Assembly: GCA_002104905.1 (NCBI GenBank)
Contig: MCFE01000119.1
Location: 1-64,000 of the forward strand
DNA length: 64,000 nucleotides
Direction: 5' to 3'
Origin: Basidiobolus meristosporus CBS 931.73
Taxonomy: Eukaryota > Basidiobolomycota > Basidiobolomycetes > Basidiobolales > Basidiobolaceae
A program made the translations under genes and the position numbers. The notes under the pieces were generated by a model that had not been told where the DNA came from, made no database searches, and worked only from the letters and a program-made list of their open reading frames with translations. Positions 8,733 through 20,017 of this stretch are shown one piece after another (the stretch's first letter is position 1; every line of letters starts with the position of its first letter).

Positions 8733-11700
8733 ATGGTGAGTCAAATAGTACTTGAGGAAGTAGTGTTGGAGGCCCAGAGTGCTCTCGGCTACAAACTGGT
8801 GTCTGATGGTATGATTATGGTAACCATATACCTCCGGAGGCATGCTTTTCGTTTCTCTTTTCTAACTCACGAGCTTTGTCAATCAATAGATCCCTTAGTT
8901 CTATGCGAACACTTACAAAGCAACCGAGTACTCGTATGCCAGGGAAACAACATCAATATAGCCGTTGGTAGTGAGGAATTTCAATTTCGAGTGTTAATGT
9001 GCGTGCCTGTACTTCGTGGCTTGGTTTCTGAACAGACCAGATTTATCCTATCGTCCACAAAAGATTTCCCCAATCTAACTCTGGGAGAAGGAGCCGAAGA
9101 GGTGGAGAATACCGCCGAAGTTGACGTAGATTACAGTTACCTAGTCAATGCTGGAGTTGTGAGAGACAACGATTGTTTCTTTCCGTTGTCCGACTCCGAA
9201 GAAGAGACAGAGGCTTTCGAGGGAAAGAGTAGTGGAGGGCCCGAGGAGCCTAAAAAAAACGAGTCTATTGAGCTTTATGCCGATATACTAGATAGCAGGA
9301 TTCCAGCTGAATTGATTTCCCCCAAGCCCGAGGACGAGGAAGACGACGAAACGTTTGTGTTTGTTCGTATAGAGACGCTTGGTCGTTTGCACCTTTTAAG
9401 TGGCGATCAGGTATGCTTTCAAAATCGTCAAGCCTATTCGAGTGTTGGCCCTAATCCTTATTTAGGTAATTCTCGAAGGTCAGGATGCTGCTAAGAAGCG
9501 CCTTTGTCGGGTGTTTGGCATAGAGGAAAGGTAGTTAACGAAAAAACTCTGTAAACTTTCAAGGCCGTTGGGATAATTGATTCGGCATTTAGGCTCATTC
9601 GCAGTGGCCACACGTCGGAGATATTCATGTCGCCTTGTTTATTCTACAATTTGGGAATCAAGCCAAACTCCGCTACTCCCCAGGCAATCCGTCTTACGTA
9701 TACGTGTGAGAATGCTCCTCTCTGTACAATTCGTGAAGCGGTTCTTGCCCGTGTCCCTACCCCAGTCTCAACCAGCAAAACCTACGAGAAGGCCTTCATG
9801 AACGCTCTGAAGGATTATTTTGAAAGTAAGAACCGGGTCGTGTGCGAGGGTGATGTCATTGCAGTCACCATCGATGAGGAAAGAGCAAGACAAGAGGAAA
9901 GCGGAGATAATGATGAAGAGATTTCCAATTTTGTCAGCTTGAGAGAGAATATTAAACAGAGCAATCTGACGGCTGTGTATTTCCACGTGACCGCCGTCGA
10001 GTTTAGTAAAGCATCACCTCCGGTACTGATAACTGGAGGAGTTATTGACGTTAATTCCACAAAGCTGATTCAAGAAGGCGTGTCAAACATCCAGGTTCCT
10101 TCCATGCAGCGTTACCTGGGTGCTACTGGAGATATTCCTCCTCTGCCCAGCGATATTCCTGAAGAATCCCCGTTTGCGTCCCTCTTGGACATCGCATCAT
10201 CCTCAGTTCATCCATTGGCCATAGAACTTGGTTTGAGTTGCTCCGTATTACTACGTGGTGCTAGGGGTAATGGGAAACGTGTTCTTGGTGCATGGGTAGC
10301 CGAAAAACTGGGACTTTGTTTTTACGATGTTAATTGCTTCGACCTTGCGGGAGAAACCGAGGCCAAAACCGAATCATCACTCCGAGCTCGATTCGATATT
10401 GCTGCTACATACGCACCATGTCTATTCTTACTGAGAAATATTGAAGCCTTGGCCTCTAAAGAAGCCACTGTGGAGTCCGGCCAAGAGCCTGTTATCTCGT
10501 CTGTGTTGTCAGAGTGTCTCGCAAAGGTAGAGGAGACAACGAAGAAGACTGGTCAGCCCGTACTGGTGGTTGCCACTGCCTCCGATCCGGAAAGAATACC
10601 TAATAGTTTACTGAGTTGTTTCCGCCATGAAATTGAAATTGAGGTACTGATCACAATGGATGACTTGCATTAGCCAAATCGAAAGCTAATCCATAGGTAT
10701 TGATAGGCACCTAACGAAGCCAACCGTTTAGCAATTCTCAAATCTCTCACAGCAAAAATCCCTCTAGCCCCTGATGTTTCGATTTCCTCTTTAGCCACTC
10801 AGACTGCTGCATTGGTTGCTAAAGACTTGGTGGACCTTGTTGCTCGAGCAGGAGTTGCTGGGTTGGAGAGAGTTTCCAAGGCTACCACGGTTAGTGGGAA
10901 TGGTGTAACCTGGAATGATCTCATTGAGGCCGGAGTCACACTCAATGCTTCGGATTTTGATAGAGCTCTAGGTAAAGCTAGAGCTTCTTATTCGGACAGT
11001 ATTGGTGCTCCTAAAATCCCCAACGTGACTTGGGATGATGTTGGCGGCCTCGCATCAGTTAAGGATGATATATTGGATACTATTCAGCTTCCACTGGAGC
11101 ATCCGGAGCTGTTTGCTAGTGGGATGAAGAAAAGATCTGGCATTTTGTTTTACGGACCTCCTGGTACCGGTAAGACACTATTAGCAAAGGCCGTTGCAAC
11201 ATCGTGCTCGTTGAATTTCTTTTCGGTCAAGGGACCGGAGTTGCTGAATATGTACATCGGTGAATCTGAAGCCAACGTCAGAAGAGTATTCCAACGTGCC
11301 AGAGACGCCAAACCTTGTGTCATTTTCTTTGATGAATTGGACTCCATTGCACCAAAGAGAGGCGAGAAAGGAGATTCGGGTGGTGTTATGGACAGAATTG
11401 TGAGTCAAATTCTAGCGGAGCTGGATGGTATGAGCAGTGGTGATGGTTCGTCCGATGTATTTGTCATTGGTGCTACTAATAGACCTGATCTACTTGACCC
11501 TGCATTGCTCCGTCCTGGACGGTAAGTCACTCTACAGGTAGAATGTTTGATTCAGAGGAATTAATCGTCTCTTCTAGCTTTGACAAGCTACTATATCTCG
11601 GTATCAGCGAGGATAATGACTCACAACACAACATTCTACAGGCATTGACTAGGAAGTAGGTTTTCAACATTGAAATCCCCTTGGTGGTCGCTAGCTCTAA

Positions 11701-12279
11701 CCATAGAATCTTAGGTTCCGTCTGGCGCCAGATTTAGATCTTCGCAAAGTTGCCGAGAAATGTCCATTCCATTACACGGGTGCTGACTTTTATGCGCTTT
11801 GCTCAGACGCAATGCTGAAAGCCATGACTCGTACGGCCGGTGAGATTGATCAGAAGATCCGTGACTGGAACGAAAACCCACCGTTACCGCCAGCGGGTAT
11901 CAAGTATCCTGTGCCTATGACGGTGCAGTACTATTTGGATAGACTGGTCAAGCCCGAGGAAACAGAGGTGCTGGTCCAAATGGTGGACTTTATGAATGCC
12001 CAGGCGGAATTGATTCCTTCGGTCAGCCCAGATGAGCTTGAGCATTATAAGAAAGTCCGGGAGCAGTTCGACAGCTCGATGAGCAAAGAGAAGTCGGATG
12101 CACCCAAGCAGGAAATAGTACAATCCTCCAGTTCAAGCAGTTCAATGCATAGCGCACCCGAATCCAGCTTAGACACAGCTGCTCGATCGGATCCCCAACC
12201 TGACAACTTGGATTCTGTTGTGCCCAATGGGAAATCCAAGGGCAAGAAAAAAGATAAAGGAAAGGGAAGAAGCTACTAA
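8733..12279 (+). CDS. PEX6: Peroxin-6, AAA ATPase of peroxisome biogenesis
   Basis: Six exons: 8733-9410, 9466-9530, 9593-10643, 10707-11521, 11578-11655 and 11715-12279. Phases match and encode about 1,083 residues, typical of Pex6. The N-terminal third is divergent and acidic. The D1 domain has a degenerate Walker A (GARGNGK, about residue 470) and DPERIPNS. D2 is canonical: [13 protein letters not shown] (about 748), Walker [10 protein letters not shown] (about 803-811), then [20 protein letters not shown]. An inactive-type D1 with an active D2 is the Pex6 pattern, rather than Cdc48, NSF or Pex1. With Pex1 it extracts ubiquitinated Pex5 from the peroxisome membrane. The Lys/Ser-rich tail ([10 protein letters not shown]) is unusual. 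The third exon's acceptor (TTTAG at 9592) was chosen for phase; a nearby CAAG would break the frame. Confidence 0.93.
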
Positions 12280-12543
12280 TTCTCCAGTCAAGTTAAAGAT
12301 ATCTAATCTCATTACATCTTGCATATCCCCTTCACACATGCATTGTTTATACAATAAAGCCCCTCACCGCCCATGTCTCCTCGACGAGTTCGCCAAGATG
12401 AAAATTTCGTTGGTATTGAAGCTTTATTCACGTTAAGCTTAGCATACATAAGGGTATAAAAATTGGGGCTTGGTATGTTCTTTACAAATAAGAGCGGGTT
12501 CGAAAAGTAGTTGTGGCTACATTTTCGAAGGGTTCTTGGATAG

Positions 12544-13078
12544 TCATCCGAAGATGATGCTGATCTCACGGGTGGCACTTTCCAACGAATCACTACCGTG
12601 AGTGGCGTTTTTGGAACCATCGGTGCCGAACACTGCACGAATGCTGTCGAAGAAAAGTAGGTAAATATGATGGAAATGTTGTACCAAAGTTGGGGATGCT
12701 GTACCTGTTAGGGGCCTCCTCACGAGCCTTCTCAGAATTGGTAGGTCCCATAAGAGTTCTCCAGCTCTTGATTGCTTCCTTCTTCTCCAGAATCATAGCA
12801 TAGAAAGGAGAGCTTACAGAATATGGGTTTTAGTGATTACCGTACCAGTAAGTATATGGAAGGCAAAGTGAAACTCACCTGCTCATCCAGGTAGTCAGGC
12901 CCTCGAAGAAAGGTCTGCCCTTATGCTCTTGGTAGAATTCCTCCATTTGGGATTTGGTTCCCTTCACTTCTTTCTCCTGGACAATCTTGAAGCCATCAGC
13001 TTCGATGCGCTTCTTGATTTCCTCCAGATGACCAGCGCTGTAAGCGTCGGGCTTTACGAGAGCAAGTGTTTTTTCCAT
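12544..13078 (-). CDS. Nucleoside diphosphate kinase, short divergent (NME5/6-like) type
   Basis: Three exons (13078-12879, 12812-12705 and 12643-12544) give 135 residues. The start is MEKTLALVKPDA and the catalytic-His motif is intact (NATHGSDS near residue 117). SIRAVFGTDGSKN before it and SLESATREI after it complete the active site. The enzyme transfers the gamma-phosphate between nucleoside tri- and diphosphates through phospho-His. It is shorter than the usual ~150-residue fungal Ynk1, and the wording around the active site resembles group II NDPKs (NME6, plant NDPK5). It may therefore be a second, specialised NDPK rather than the main one. That subtype call is inference. Confidence 0.9.
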
Positions 13079-14636
13079 GATTTGTGGCTTAGGCGGAAAT
13101 GGTGTGGAAACCTCGCACAAGGACTACCCTCAATTTATGCACACTCGGATTTCAAGGCTTACGAACGCATGGAAAGCCTGGAACCTAAATCCGATGTTTC
13201 TGGAAATATTGGAGATGGAACTACCGGGGTATGCGGAGATCCAAACGCAACAAGCTTAATATTGTGGGTTAAGTTATGAAGGAAATCGAAACCATTGATA
13301 GCCATACTGCCTCAGGTGATATGAAATCATGGCAGATTTGATGTCTATATAAGCTCTACGGAGAAACATCCTCGGTAGAAGATATGGACTTTCATTTACA
13401 GCGGTGAGGTAATCATCCCTAGTGAAACCGGGTAAATCCATGAGAAACTACTGCGCACCGTAGACAAGACAACCTTCTCTTGTCAAGGGCTTCATTACTT
13501 TTATCTGCGAGGTGAAATAATCATCACCATTCCTCTTCACATGGATTTATCCGGGGAATGGTTATGATTAGCGAAGAGATGCGGAGAGTGTAATCAGGTA
13601 CACACCAGCACAGATTAGGACAAAGATGTACCCGACAATGTGGTTGCCGACTGGCCAGCTGATGGGAAGTGTGTCGGTTGAATTGCAATTGATGACTGCA
13701 TTACCAGCAAATTGCTCGCAGACGACATTCTTACGCATGATAAACAGCGTCTCGGATCAAATATGAAACAAGCTCGGATGTTTCTCGTAAAGATCGGAGA
13801 TGCTGGCAAGATACTCCAATAACAACGCACAACTCGAGATGCTCGGCTCTGCTGCCGCTCCATCTAATTAGATCATCAAGTTCGACCCGTGAAAGCCACA
13901 GTTGAGGCATCAATGGAATATTTGCCTTCAGCAGTTGAATCGTTACAACTAACGTTGTCAACCATGCTTACAGGCAGGATTATGGAACGGGTAGCGTACC
14001 AATGCTCAACTAATTTAAACTAACAAGAGCGTCTATCATCCCCAAAGAAACGTGATGTGGCCGCCGTAAAAGGATAAGATGGTTGCAAGTGTGACATGAT
14101 TCGGTGCTGACCGATGCCGTGGACATGTGAGGGGCAGCTTGGCTTTCCATTGGTGGAGGCGCTTTTTCGCTCATAATTCACATCCTTTTAGGGATCAGCG
14201 ATGCCTGTTATGGTGGCCGCGAGGTAGGATAGCTTCTCTGCGATGTAACATCAATGCTAGGACCAAAGCTGTAGTTTGGAAATGGAATTAGCATTGGATT
14301 GAGGTCGTCATTAAAACTAAACGAAGACTCCTCTGATCCGGCCAATCGATAGCCCGTAAACAATAGCAATTGATCATTCTGATTACCACACCATATATAG
14401 CATCCAGTGAGCACTAATAATATTGAAAACATAAATCTATCGAAAATCGTGGCACGCAACCAACGCTCATCTCGGTATTTCTCCCCTAAAACAGCGCGAA
14501 TATTGATAGATAGCAATGAGGCGATAAAACGATATTCCTTATATAAATATCGCCGGCAGCGCCTACTCGAAATCTTAGTTCAAAGCAGCTCGATCAATTC
14601 GGTGTTTTCTTGCTTCACTACCTCTAGTATTCGGCC
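13079..14636. other. Intergenic region with one possible small membrane-protein ORF
   Basis: About 1.55 kb between the NDPK gene and the acetyl-CoA synthetase gene. Apart from the small frame at 13568-13738 I see no supported gene. A minus-strand frame at 14208-14516 has one hydrophobic segment but no ATG at its head and runs into the synthetase promoter. Confidence 0.5.
13568..13738 (-). CDS. Possible small single-pass membrane protein or last exon of a split gene
   Basis: A 56-codon frame from ATG 13738 to TAA 13568. The first half has several Cys and Asn, including NCNSTDTLPISWPVG. It is followed by one clear transmembrane helix (about 20 residues, HIVGYIFVLICAGVYLITLS) and a short basic end. 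An in-frame stop lies just upstream. Neighbouring minus-strand frames around 13740-13961 also read like protein (e.g. YLASISDLYEKHPS), so this could be the terminal exon of a gene I could not assemble. No family was recognised. Confidence 0.3.
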   Translation of the reverse strand: MRKNVVCEQFAGNAVINCNSTDTLPISWPVGNHIVGYIFVLICAGVYLITLSASLR

Positions 14637-16709
14637 ATGATCGTTGAACAATCCGTACACCCCAAGCTCGATCTTCAGGACGATAAGCACAAACAGTACG
14701 ACGAGGTGTCCGAGAATCAGTGCTTGAGCATTCCCCAGGGCTTTTCCGACCCTGTCAATCCTGTTCCTGCTAAGATGAGGGACCCCGGTCTCCCAACTCC
14801 ACATATCAGTTGGGAAAAGTACCACGAGATGTACAAGCGAAGCATCGAAAACCCTGATGCCTTCTTCAGCGAGCTGTCCAAGGAGCTTCTCCATTGGTTC
14901 CAGCCCTTTGGCACCATCTCCTCCGGCTCCTTCTCCGAGGGTGACGTTGCCTTCTTCCACGACGGTGAAATCAATGCTTGCTACAACTGTGTCGATCGCC
15001 ATGCCCTCAAGACTCCCAACAAGGTTGCCATCATCTACGAGCCTGACGATCCCAACGATGAGGTCTTGAAGCTCACCTACGGCCAGTTGTTGCGGGAAGT
15101 GTCTCGCCTTGCCAATCTTTACCGCTCATACGGCCTAAAGAAAGGGGACACTGTGGCTATCTACCTGCCCATGATTCCTGAGGCGGTCATCTCCATGCTG
15201 GCCTGCGCAAGAATTGGTCTTGTCCACAACCTCATTTTCTCCGGCTTTTCCTCCGACTCTTTGGCTGAACGTATCCAAGACGCATCCTGCAGACTCTTGA
15301 TCACTTCTGACGAGGGAAAGCGCGGTGGTAAATCCATCCAAACCAAGAGAATCGCTGATGAGGCCTTGAAGAGCTGTCCTACCATCGAAAAGGTGATTGT
15401 TGTCCAAAGAACCGGAAACCCTGATGTTCCCATGACCCCTGAGCGTGATGGATGGTGGCACGAGGAGCTGCAAAAGGCCCGTCCCTACTGCGTACCCACT
15501 CCCATGCACCCTGAGGACCCTCTCTTCCTGCTCTACACCTCTGGCTCAACCGGTAAACCCAAGGGAGTTCTCCACACCACCGGTGGGTACCTTCTCGGCA
15601 CCACAGCTACTGTCAAGTACATCTTTGATCTGCACCCCAACGATATCTTCGGCTGCATGGCCGATATTGGATGGATCACCGGACATTCGTACATTGTCTA
15701 CGGCCCACTTTCCAATGGTGTCACCACTGTTCTCTTCGAGTCCATGCCCAACTACCCCAACGGTAGCCGTTACTGGGATTTGATCTCAAAGCACAAGATA
15801 ACCCAGTTTTACACTGCTCCAACTGCCATTAGAGCGCTCAAGAGACTTGGCGACCATTTGGTGGAAGGATACGATCTCTCCTCCCTCCGAGTAATTGGAA
15901 GTGTGGGAGAACCAATCAACCCTGAAGCCTGGGCATGGTACAATGAGGTTGTCGGCAAGGGCCAATGTGCGGTCGTGGACACCTACTGGCAAACTGAAAC
16001 CGGCTCCATCATTGTTACACCCCTTCCCGGAGCCACCCCTACCAAGGCTGGTAGCGCTGCCCTGCCCTTCTTCGGCATTGACGCCGTGATCCTGGATCCC
16101 CACACCGGCCAGGAGCTGAAGGGAAATGACGTTACGGGAGTGTTGGCCATCCGCAAGCCATGGCCTTCGATGGCTCGTACCGTGTACAACGATCACCAGC
16201 GCTACTTGAACACATACATGCGAGTCTATCCTGGCTACTACTTCACTGGTGATGGAGCTACCCGTGACAAGGACGGGTACATTTGGATTCGAGGCCGTGT
16301 CGACGATGTGATCAACGTATCTGGACATCGTCTCAGCACCGCCGAGATTGAGGCAGCATTGAATGTCCACGAAAGCGTCAGTGAGTCGGCAGTCGTCGGC
16401 ATCAACGACGAGCTCACCGGCCAGGCCATCTGCTGCTTCCTCACCCTTAAGCCGGAATACGTGAACGAGGATGAGGCCACCATCAAGAAAGCTTTGGTCA
16501 CCCAAACACGCAAAGTCATCGGGCCATTCGCCACCCCCAAGAAGATTATCATCGTCGAAGAGCTACCCAAGACCCGATCAGGCAAGATCGTCCGTCGCGT
16601 TCTCAGAAAGATTATTGCTGGCGAGGCCGATTCCCTCGGGGATCTCAGCACCTTAGCGGACCCAAGCATCGTTGACGAGTTGATTGCCAAAGTCTCGAGC
16701 AGCGCTTAA
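14637..16709 (+). CDS. ACS: Acetyl-CoA synthetase (AMP-forming)
   Basis: An intronless 690-residue frame covering the whole family length. It activates acetate to acetyl-AMP and then acetyl-CoA in the cytosol or nucleus, feeding lipid synthesis and histone acetylation. Motifs are intact: an N-terminal ACS domain; the AMP-binding P-loop [20 protein letters not shown] for adenylate and acetate binding; YFTGDGA; and the hinge and CoA region [20 protein letters not shown]. The catalytic and acetylation-regulated Lys is about residue 650, in [12 protein letters not shown]. Codon use is strongly biased to C-ending codons compared with neighbours, as in highly expressed fungal genes. The Trp of WQTETG marks it as an acetate/propionate enzyme rather than a longer-chain acyl ligase. 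Confidence 0.97.
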   Translation: MIVEQSVHPKLDLQDDKHKQYDEVSENQCLSIPQGFSDPVNPVPAKMRDPGLPTPHISWEKYHEMYKRSIENPDAFFSELSKELLHWFQPFGTISSGSFSEGDVAFFHDGEINACYNCVDRHALKTPNKVAIIYEPDDPNDEVLKLTYGQLLREVSRLANLYRSYGLKKGDTVAIYLPMIPEAVISMLACARIGLVHNLIFSGFSSDSLAERIQDASCRLLITSDEGKRGGKSIQTKRIADEALKSCPTIEKVIVVQRTGNPDVPMTPERDGWWHEELQKARPYCVPTPMHPEDPLFLLYTSGSTGKPKGVLHTTGGYLLGTTATVKYIFDLHPNDIFGCMADIGWITGHSYIVYGPLSNGVTTVLFESMPNYPNGSRYWDLISKHKITQFYTAPTAIRALKRLGDHLVEGYDLSSLRVIGSVGEPINPEAWAWYNEVVGKGQCAVVDTYWQTETGSIIVTPLPGATPTKAGSAALPFFGIDAVILDPHTGQELKGNDVTGVLAIRKPWPSMARTVYNDHQRYLNTYMRVYPGYYFTGDGATRDKDGYIWIRGRVDDVINVSGHRLSTAEIEAALNVHESVSESAVVGINDELTGQAICCFLTLKPEYVNEDEATIKKALVTQTRKVIGPFATPKKIIIVEELPKTRSGKIVRRVLRKIIAGEADSLGDLSTLADPSIVDELIAKVSSSA

Positions 16710-17115
16710 GCCCCACCTCCACGCCCCCGACCTCCGTAGCCATCTGCATTAATCTTCTCCACCCAATCTGTACATGATTATTCGCACGTCCACCAGCACG
16801 CCCACCTCTACACTTCCCTGCATATTTTGTACGTCCATACTCTATAATTCATAGCATCAATAAATCCCGCGTGTTTACCGAACGTCGAGTTTCTAGAAGT
16901 CCGAGGAAGATTCGAAAATCCCCTGTAAATGGTGAATCCGCTTCGAGGCCCACCGGCCGCATTCTAGCCTGCCCCTACACAAACCATGGACGTCACTTAC
17001 GCCCGACCACTATGGAATCTACGATCGATATGGCAGGCGCAGTATGGGCTACCGACGGATTACGATGGACAATCGACACGTATCCGACCTTCCGAAATGG
17101 GCTTTTTTTTATTTC
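16710..17115. other. Convergent 3' intergenic region
   Basis: Lies between the 3' ends of the acetyl-CoA synthetase and methyltransferase genes. An AATAAA-like signal (CAATAAATC) is near 16858. Nothing else is seen. Confidence 0.5.
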
Positions 17116-18044
17116 CTAGTTTATGCTCGAGGATGCATGGTGTGGGGAGGGCCAAGGGTGGGACGATTCCGTTTTGGCAATCGGTTCGTTTCGTTGCGAT
17201 TCGGGATTTCCATTTTTGACCGCGGTGTAGATCAGGAATGGGTGATCAAGCCCTACCGGATCCCCTCCTTGAAAATCCTCCAGCTGCTCCTTGGGTACAG
17301 CCACCACGTCGATATCTCCGAATCCGAGCGAGCTCAAATTCTTGGCAAACAGATCGGGCGTGCACAAAAACACTTGGCCGACTTTGAGATCAACGGTGGA
17401 TTCCACCCCGCCGCTGCCCAGGTTCTTGCCGAACAGCACCCCGTTCTCCTTCAGCAGCTGGCTAACCCTGCGAAGGATCGTTTCCTGCTGCGGCCTATCG
17501 AACAGGTGCAGGAAACTGCCAAGGTAGATGACGTCGAACTGTAGCCCCGCCACCTTTTCCGGCCATTCGTCGCTGAGGATGTCCGCCACGACGAACTTCA
17601 ACCCCGAGGTCTCCTCGTCCTTGAACAGCTCTTGGCCTAGCTGTATGAAGTCTGCCGAGATGTCCAACCCGGTCAGGTTCTCACCAGAAAACCCGTCTAT
17701 GATCAGCTTGCGCAGGTCGGCGCCGAAGCAGCAGCCCAGGTCCAGCACCTTCAGGCCCTCGTTTTTCCTGTTCAAGGTCAACAGGCTCGGGTAGAACGGG
17801 TGGGATTTCATCCGAAGTAGCTTGAACCTCTCCACGATGAAGAACCTAAAGACCTGCGGGTGGTCGGTTGGTGGGCAGTACACAAGGAAGGCTAAAGTGG
17901 TGGGAATACCTTGAGCGCTTTCTCTCGCACCTCCTTCACGTGCTGAAAAATGGCCTCCCTCTCCGTGGTCTGGAAGTAGGCGGAGAAAAGCTCGTAGTTC
18001 TCGTCTGAAAGTTGGAACTCGGTGGAGGTGGGGTTGCCGGACAT
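17116..18044 (-). CDS. Class I SAM-dependent methyltransferase
   Basis: Two exons (18044-17910 and 17853-17116) joined in phase 0 give 290 residues. The Rossmann SAM-binding motif I is VLDLGCCFGADLRKL (about residues 72-86). Motif II GLDIS, DVIYLGSFLHLF and a post-II acidic stretch follow. The N-terminal helix (LSDENYELFSAYFQTTEREAI) and the layout resemble small fungal methyltransferases found in secondary-metabolite clusters such as meroterpenoid pathways. No other biosynthetic gene lies nearby, so the substrate is unknown. The C-terminal 25 residues are Ser/His/Pro-rich and probably not part of the fold. It is GC-richer than the flanking genes. Confidence 0.8.
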
Positions 18045-18717
18045 GTCTGGATTAATGGGCTAGGTGAGGGGGGCCGCTGCATTATTGTACCATCGAACGA
18101 TCCTGGATAAATGGAAATTACTAGCCCCGAGGTTTCCACAAATAGGGGATGGGCCATGCTACCGCTGAGAGATATTATCGGGATGTTTTCTTGGTAATCA
18201 GCACCGTGTCCTGGAGAACTTGTACGGGGCGTTGAACCCAAATTGAAATGCTGTGGGTTAGGGGAGCCGCTGCCCGTCTGAAACATGATTGACAAGGGGG
18301 GGGGGGGAACACGTCAACCGTGGTGTCCCCCCCCCCTATTCCTCAACCACGAACTATCTTGTTGAATGAGCAAACGTGTTAATTTAAGTGATTTTCGGAT
18401 TTATTATTCGAGTGGTGTAAAAGTCTCTGACCATGCAAAGTAAGCTGATCCAATTCAAGTATTGCTATAGTGGGAGGGGTAGGGGAAGAGGGGAGGAGAC
18501 AAGAGGAGAGGGTGGGCTAGAAGAGAGTACGAGAAGGGGACCATTAGCTCGTAAGAATGTACATGTGTAATAACCATCTGATAGGAGAAAATTGGGTCAT
18601 TCATAAAGTGTAGGCAGGTGGGATGTGAGCGGACATCAATGAATGAGCAGAACCGAGCATATTCACGGCTTCATTGATGTTGCACCTAGTCTTAAGAAAC
18701 TCGACAAATCCTCCGGA
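18045..18717. other. Intergenic region with a G-run/C-run hairpin
   Basis: About 670 bp between the methyltransferase start and the NF-YA stop. It holds a G12 run and a C10 run facing each other (listed separately) and a purine-rich GGGGAGG tract near 18474-18540. No gene is seen. Confidence 0.5.
18296..18336. repeat. G12/C10 inverted pair able to form a long hairpin
   Basis: G12 (18296-18307) is followed by AACAC, ten bases, GTGT and then C10 (18327-18336). The runs and the inner ACAC/GTGT pair into a GC stem of about 14 bp with one bulge. It sits about 250 bp upstream of the methyltransferase ATG. It could be a structural element or a slippage hotspot. Confidence 0.6.
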
Positions 18718-19476
18718 TCAATTAAACTCTTCGTTGTTGGAGTCCGCGTTCTCGTTCTCCGCTTGCGACTTTTCCTTGGCCTCCAGCTCGGCGATCTCTG
18801 AGGCGGTAAGGAAGCGACCACCAGGGCCACGGGGGCGACGCATAGCATGCTTGTGCCGGGATTCGTGAAGGTATTTCTGGCGTACGTGTGCGTTTAGTAC
18901 AGGCTGACAAGATGGGGGGCTTTTGTGCGTGTGGTTACCTTGCGTCCTCTAGCTAGCTTGTTTGCTGCTTCCAGCTTGGCCCGGGCGGCGCGTCGTTTTA
19001 GAATACGATGGTACTGCTTCGCGTTTACGTAGAGTGGCTCCTCTGCTTCCTCCGTTGCTGCGTTTCCTAGAAGCAACGCATGGGCTGTGGGTACCATGGA
19101 CTTAAAAATTTGCTTTCAGTACGACAGGTCAGCGCAAAGACGCAGTTGTGTGCAAGTACCAATCCGTAAGAAGTAGAATATGTGTTTGCCAGACGGCTAG
19201 GGTCGAATTGTGCGGCGACAGTTCGAGTGGGATCAGACTAGCTCAAGGCAAGGAAAGGGAGGGAAAGGTGGAGGTTCCGCTAGTTAATACACCAGCAAGG
19301 CCAGGTACCAGGATGTTGGGAAAAGCGCTTACCGGATCAACGTAAGCGGTGGGCTGGTTGGTAAGTGAGGCATAGTTGGTCACCTCCAGAGGGTTTGCTT
19401 GGCGGTCGGTTTGGTTTTCCTGGGTCAGAGGAAGGTGCAAGGGACTATCGGAAGCAGCTGGTTGATGAACCTCCAT
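18718..19476 (-). CDS. HAP2: NF-YA / HAP2 subunit of the CCAAT-binding factor
   Basis: Three coding exons (19476-19333, about 19100-18939 and 18876-18718) give about 154 residues. The conserved core is complete. The A1 helix, which binds NF-YB/NF-YC, reads [20 protein letters not shown]. The A2 helix, which reads CCAAT, spans the second splice junction: [20 protein letters not shown]. The C-terminus is acidic and Asn-rich. The protein is nuclear, acting in the CCAAT trimer that in fungi controls respiration, iron and redox genes. It is short for the family and lacks a long Gln-rich domain. The first intron is long (about 230 nt) and its acceptor is uncertain: TTTTTAAG or an upstream GAAAG, both in phase. 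Confidence 0.9.
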
Positions 19477-20017
19477 TTCTTAAAAGTTTCAGGGATCTAA
19501 CTCGTTAATAGAAACATCGTGAGTCAACCAAAGTGAAGGGTATTCCGACAGTCAAGGTGGGTGGAAGGTAGTGGGGTAAGTCGAGACAGAATAGCACATG
19601 AATAAACAAGGAAAAGGGACGACAGTCACTTATCAACCATTCATTGCCCAACCAAACTACTCACCAGTAATATGAAAGGCGAGTCTTGACAAAGAGAGCA
19701 CCAATAGAAGAAGAGCTGAGGGGAAATGAAAGGATGAGGTGAATAATTCGTAACCACTTACAGTCCGAGAATGCTGACCTGAGGCAGATGTGATAATGAT
19801 GGGAAGAGAGCCAACGGAATTCAAGAAAGCAGGATAGAGCCAAGTTATCTGACCTCTCAGGAGCAAGTAAGATTCAAGTATCTGGGATTTTCCAGGGATC
19901 CAACATTTAGCCCATCTTTTTTTCAATGATGTCCCTTTTTTTACCGTTGCCCTTCAGTATGAGTGATCCCGCAATTGGCCCTGATCTATTGATGACACCA
20001 CCACCCATTCTTCGGTA
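19477..20017. other. Divergent intergenic region
   Basis: About 540 bp between the NF-YA and POP3 starts. It probably contains both promoters and perhaps an NF-YA leader. Minus-strand frames here show no protein-like features. Confidence 0.45.

Noticed and set aside
14208-14516. 102-codon minus-strand frame with one hydrophobic segment upstream of the acetyl-CoA synthetase gene
   Set aside because: No ATG before residue 29, no recognisable family, and it overlaps the likely promoter.
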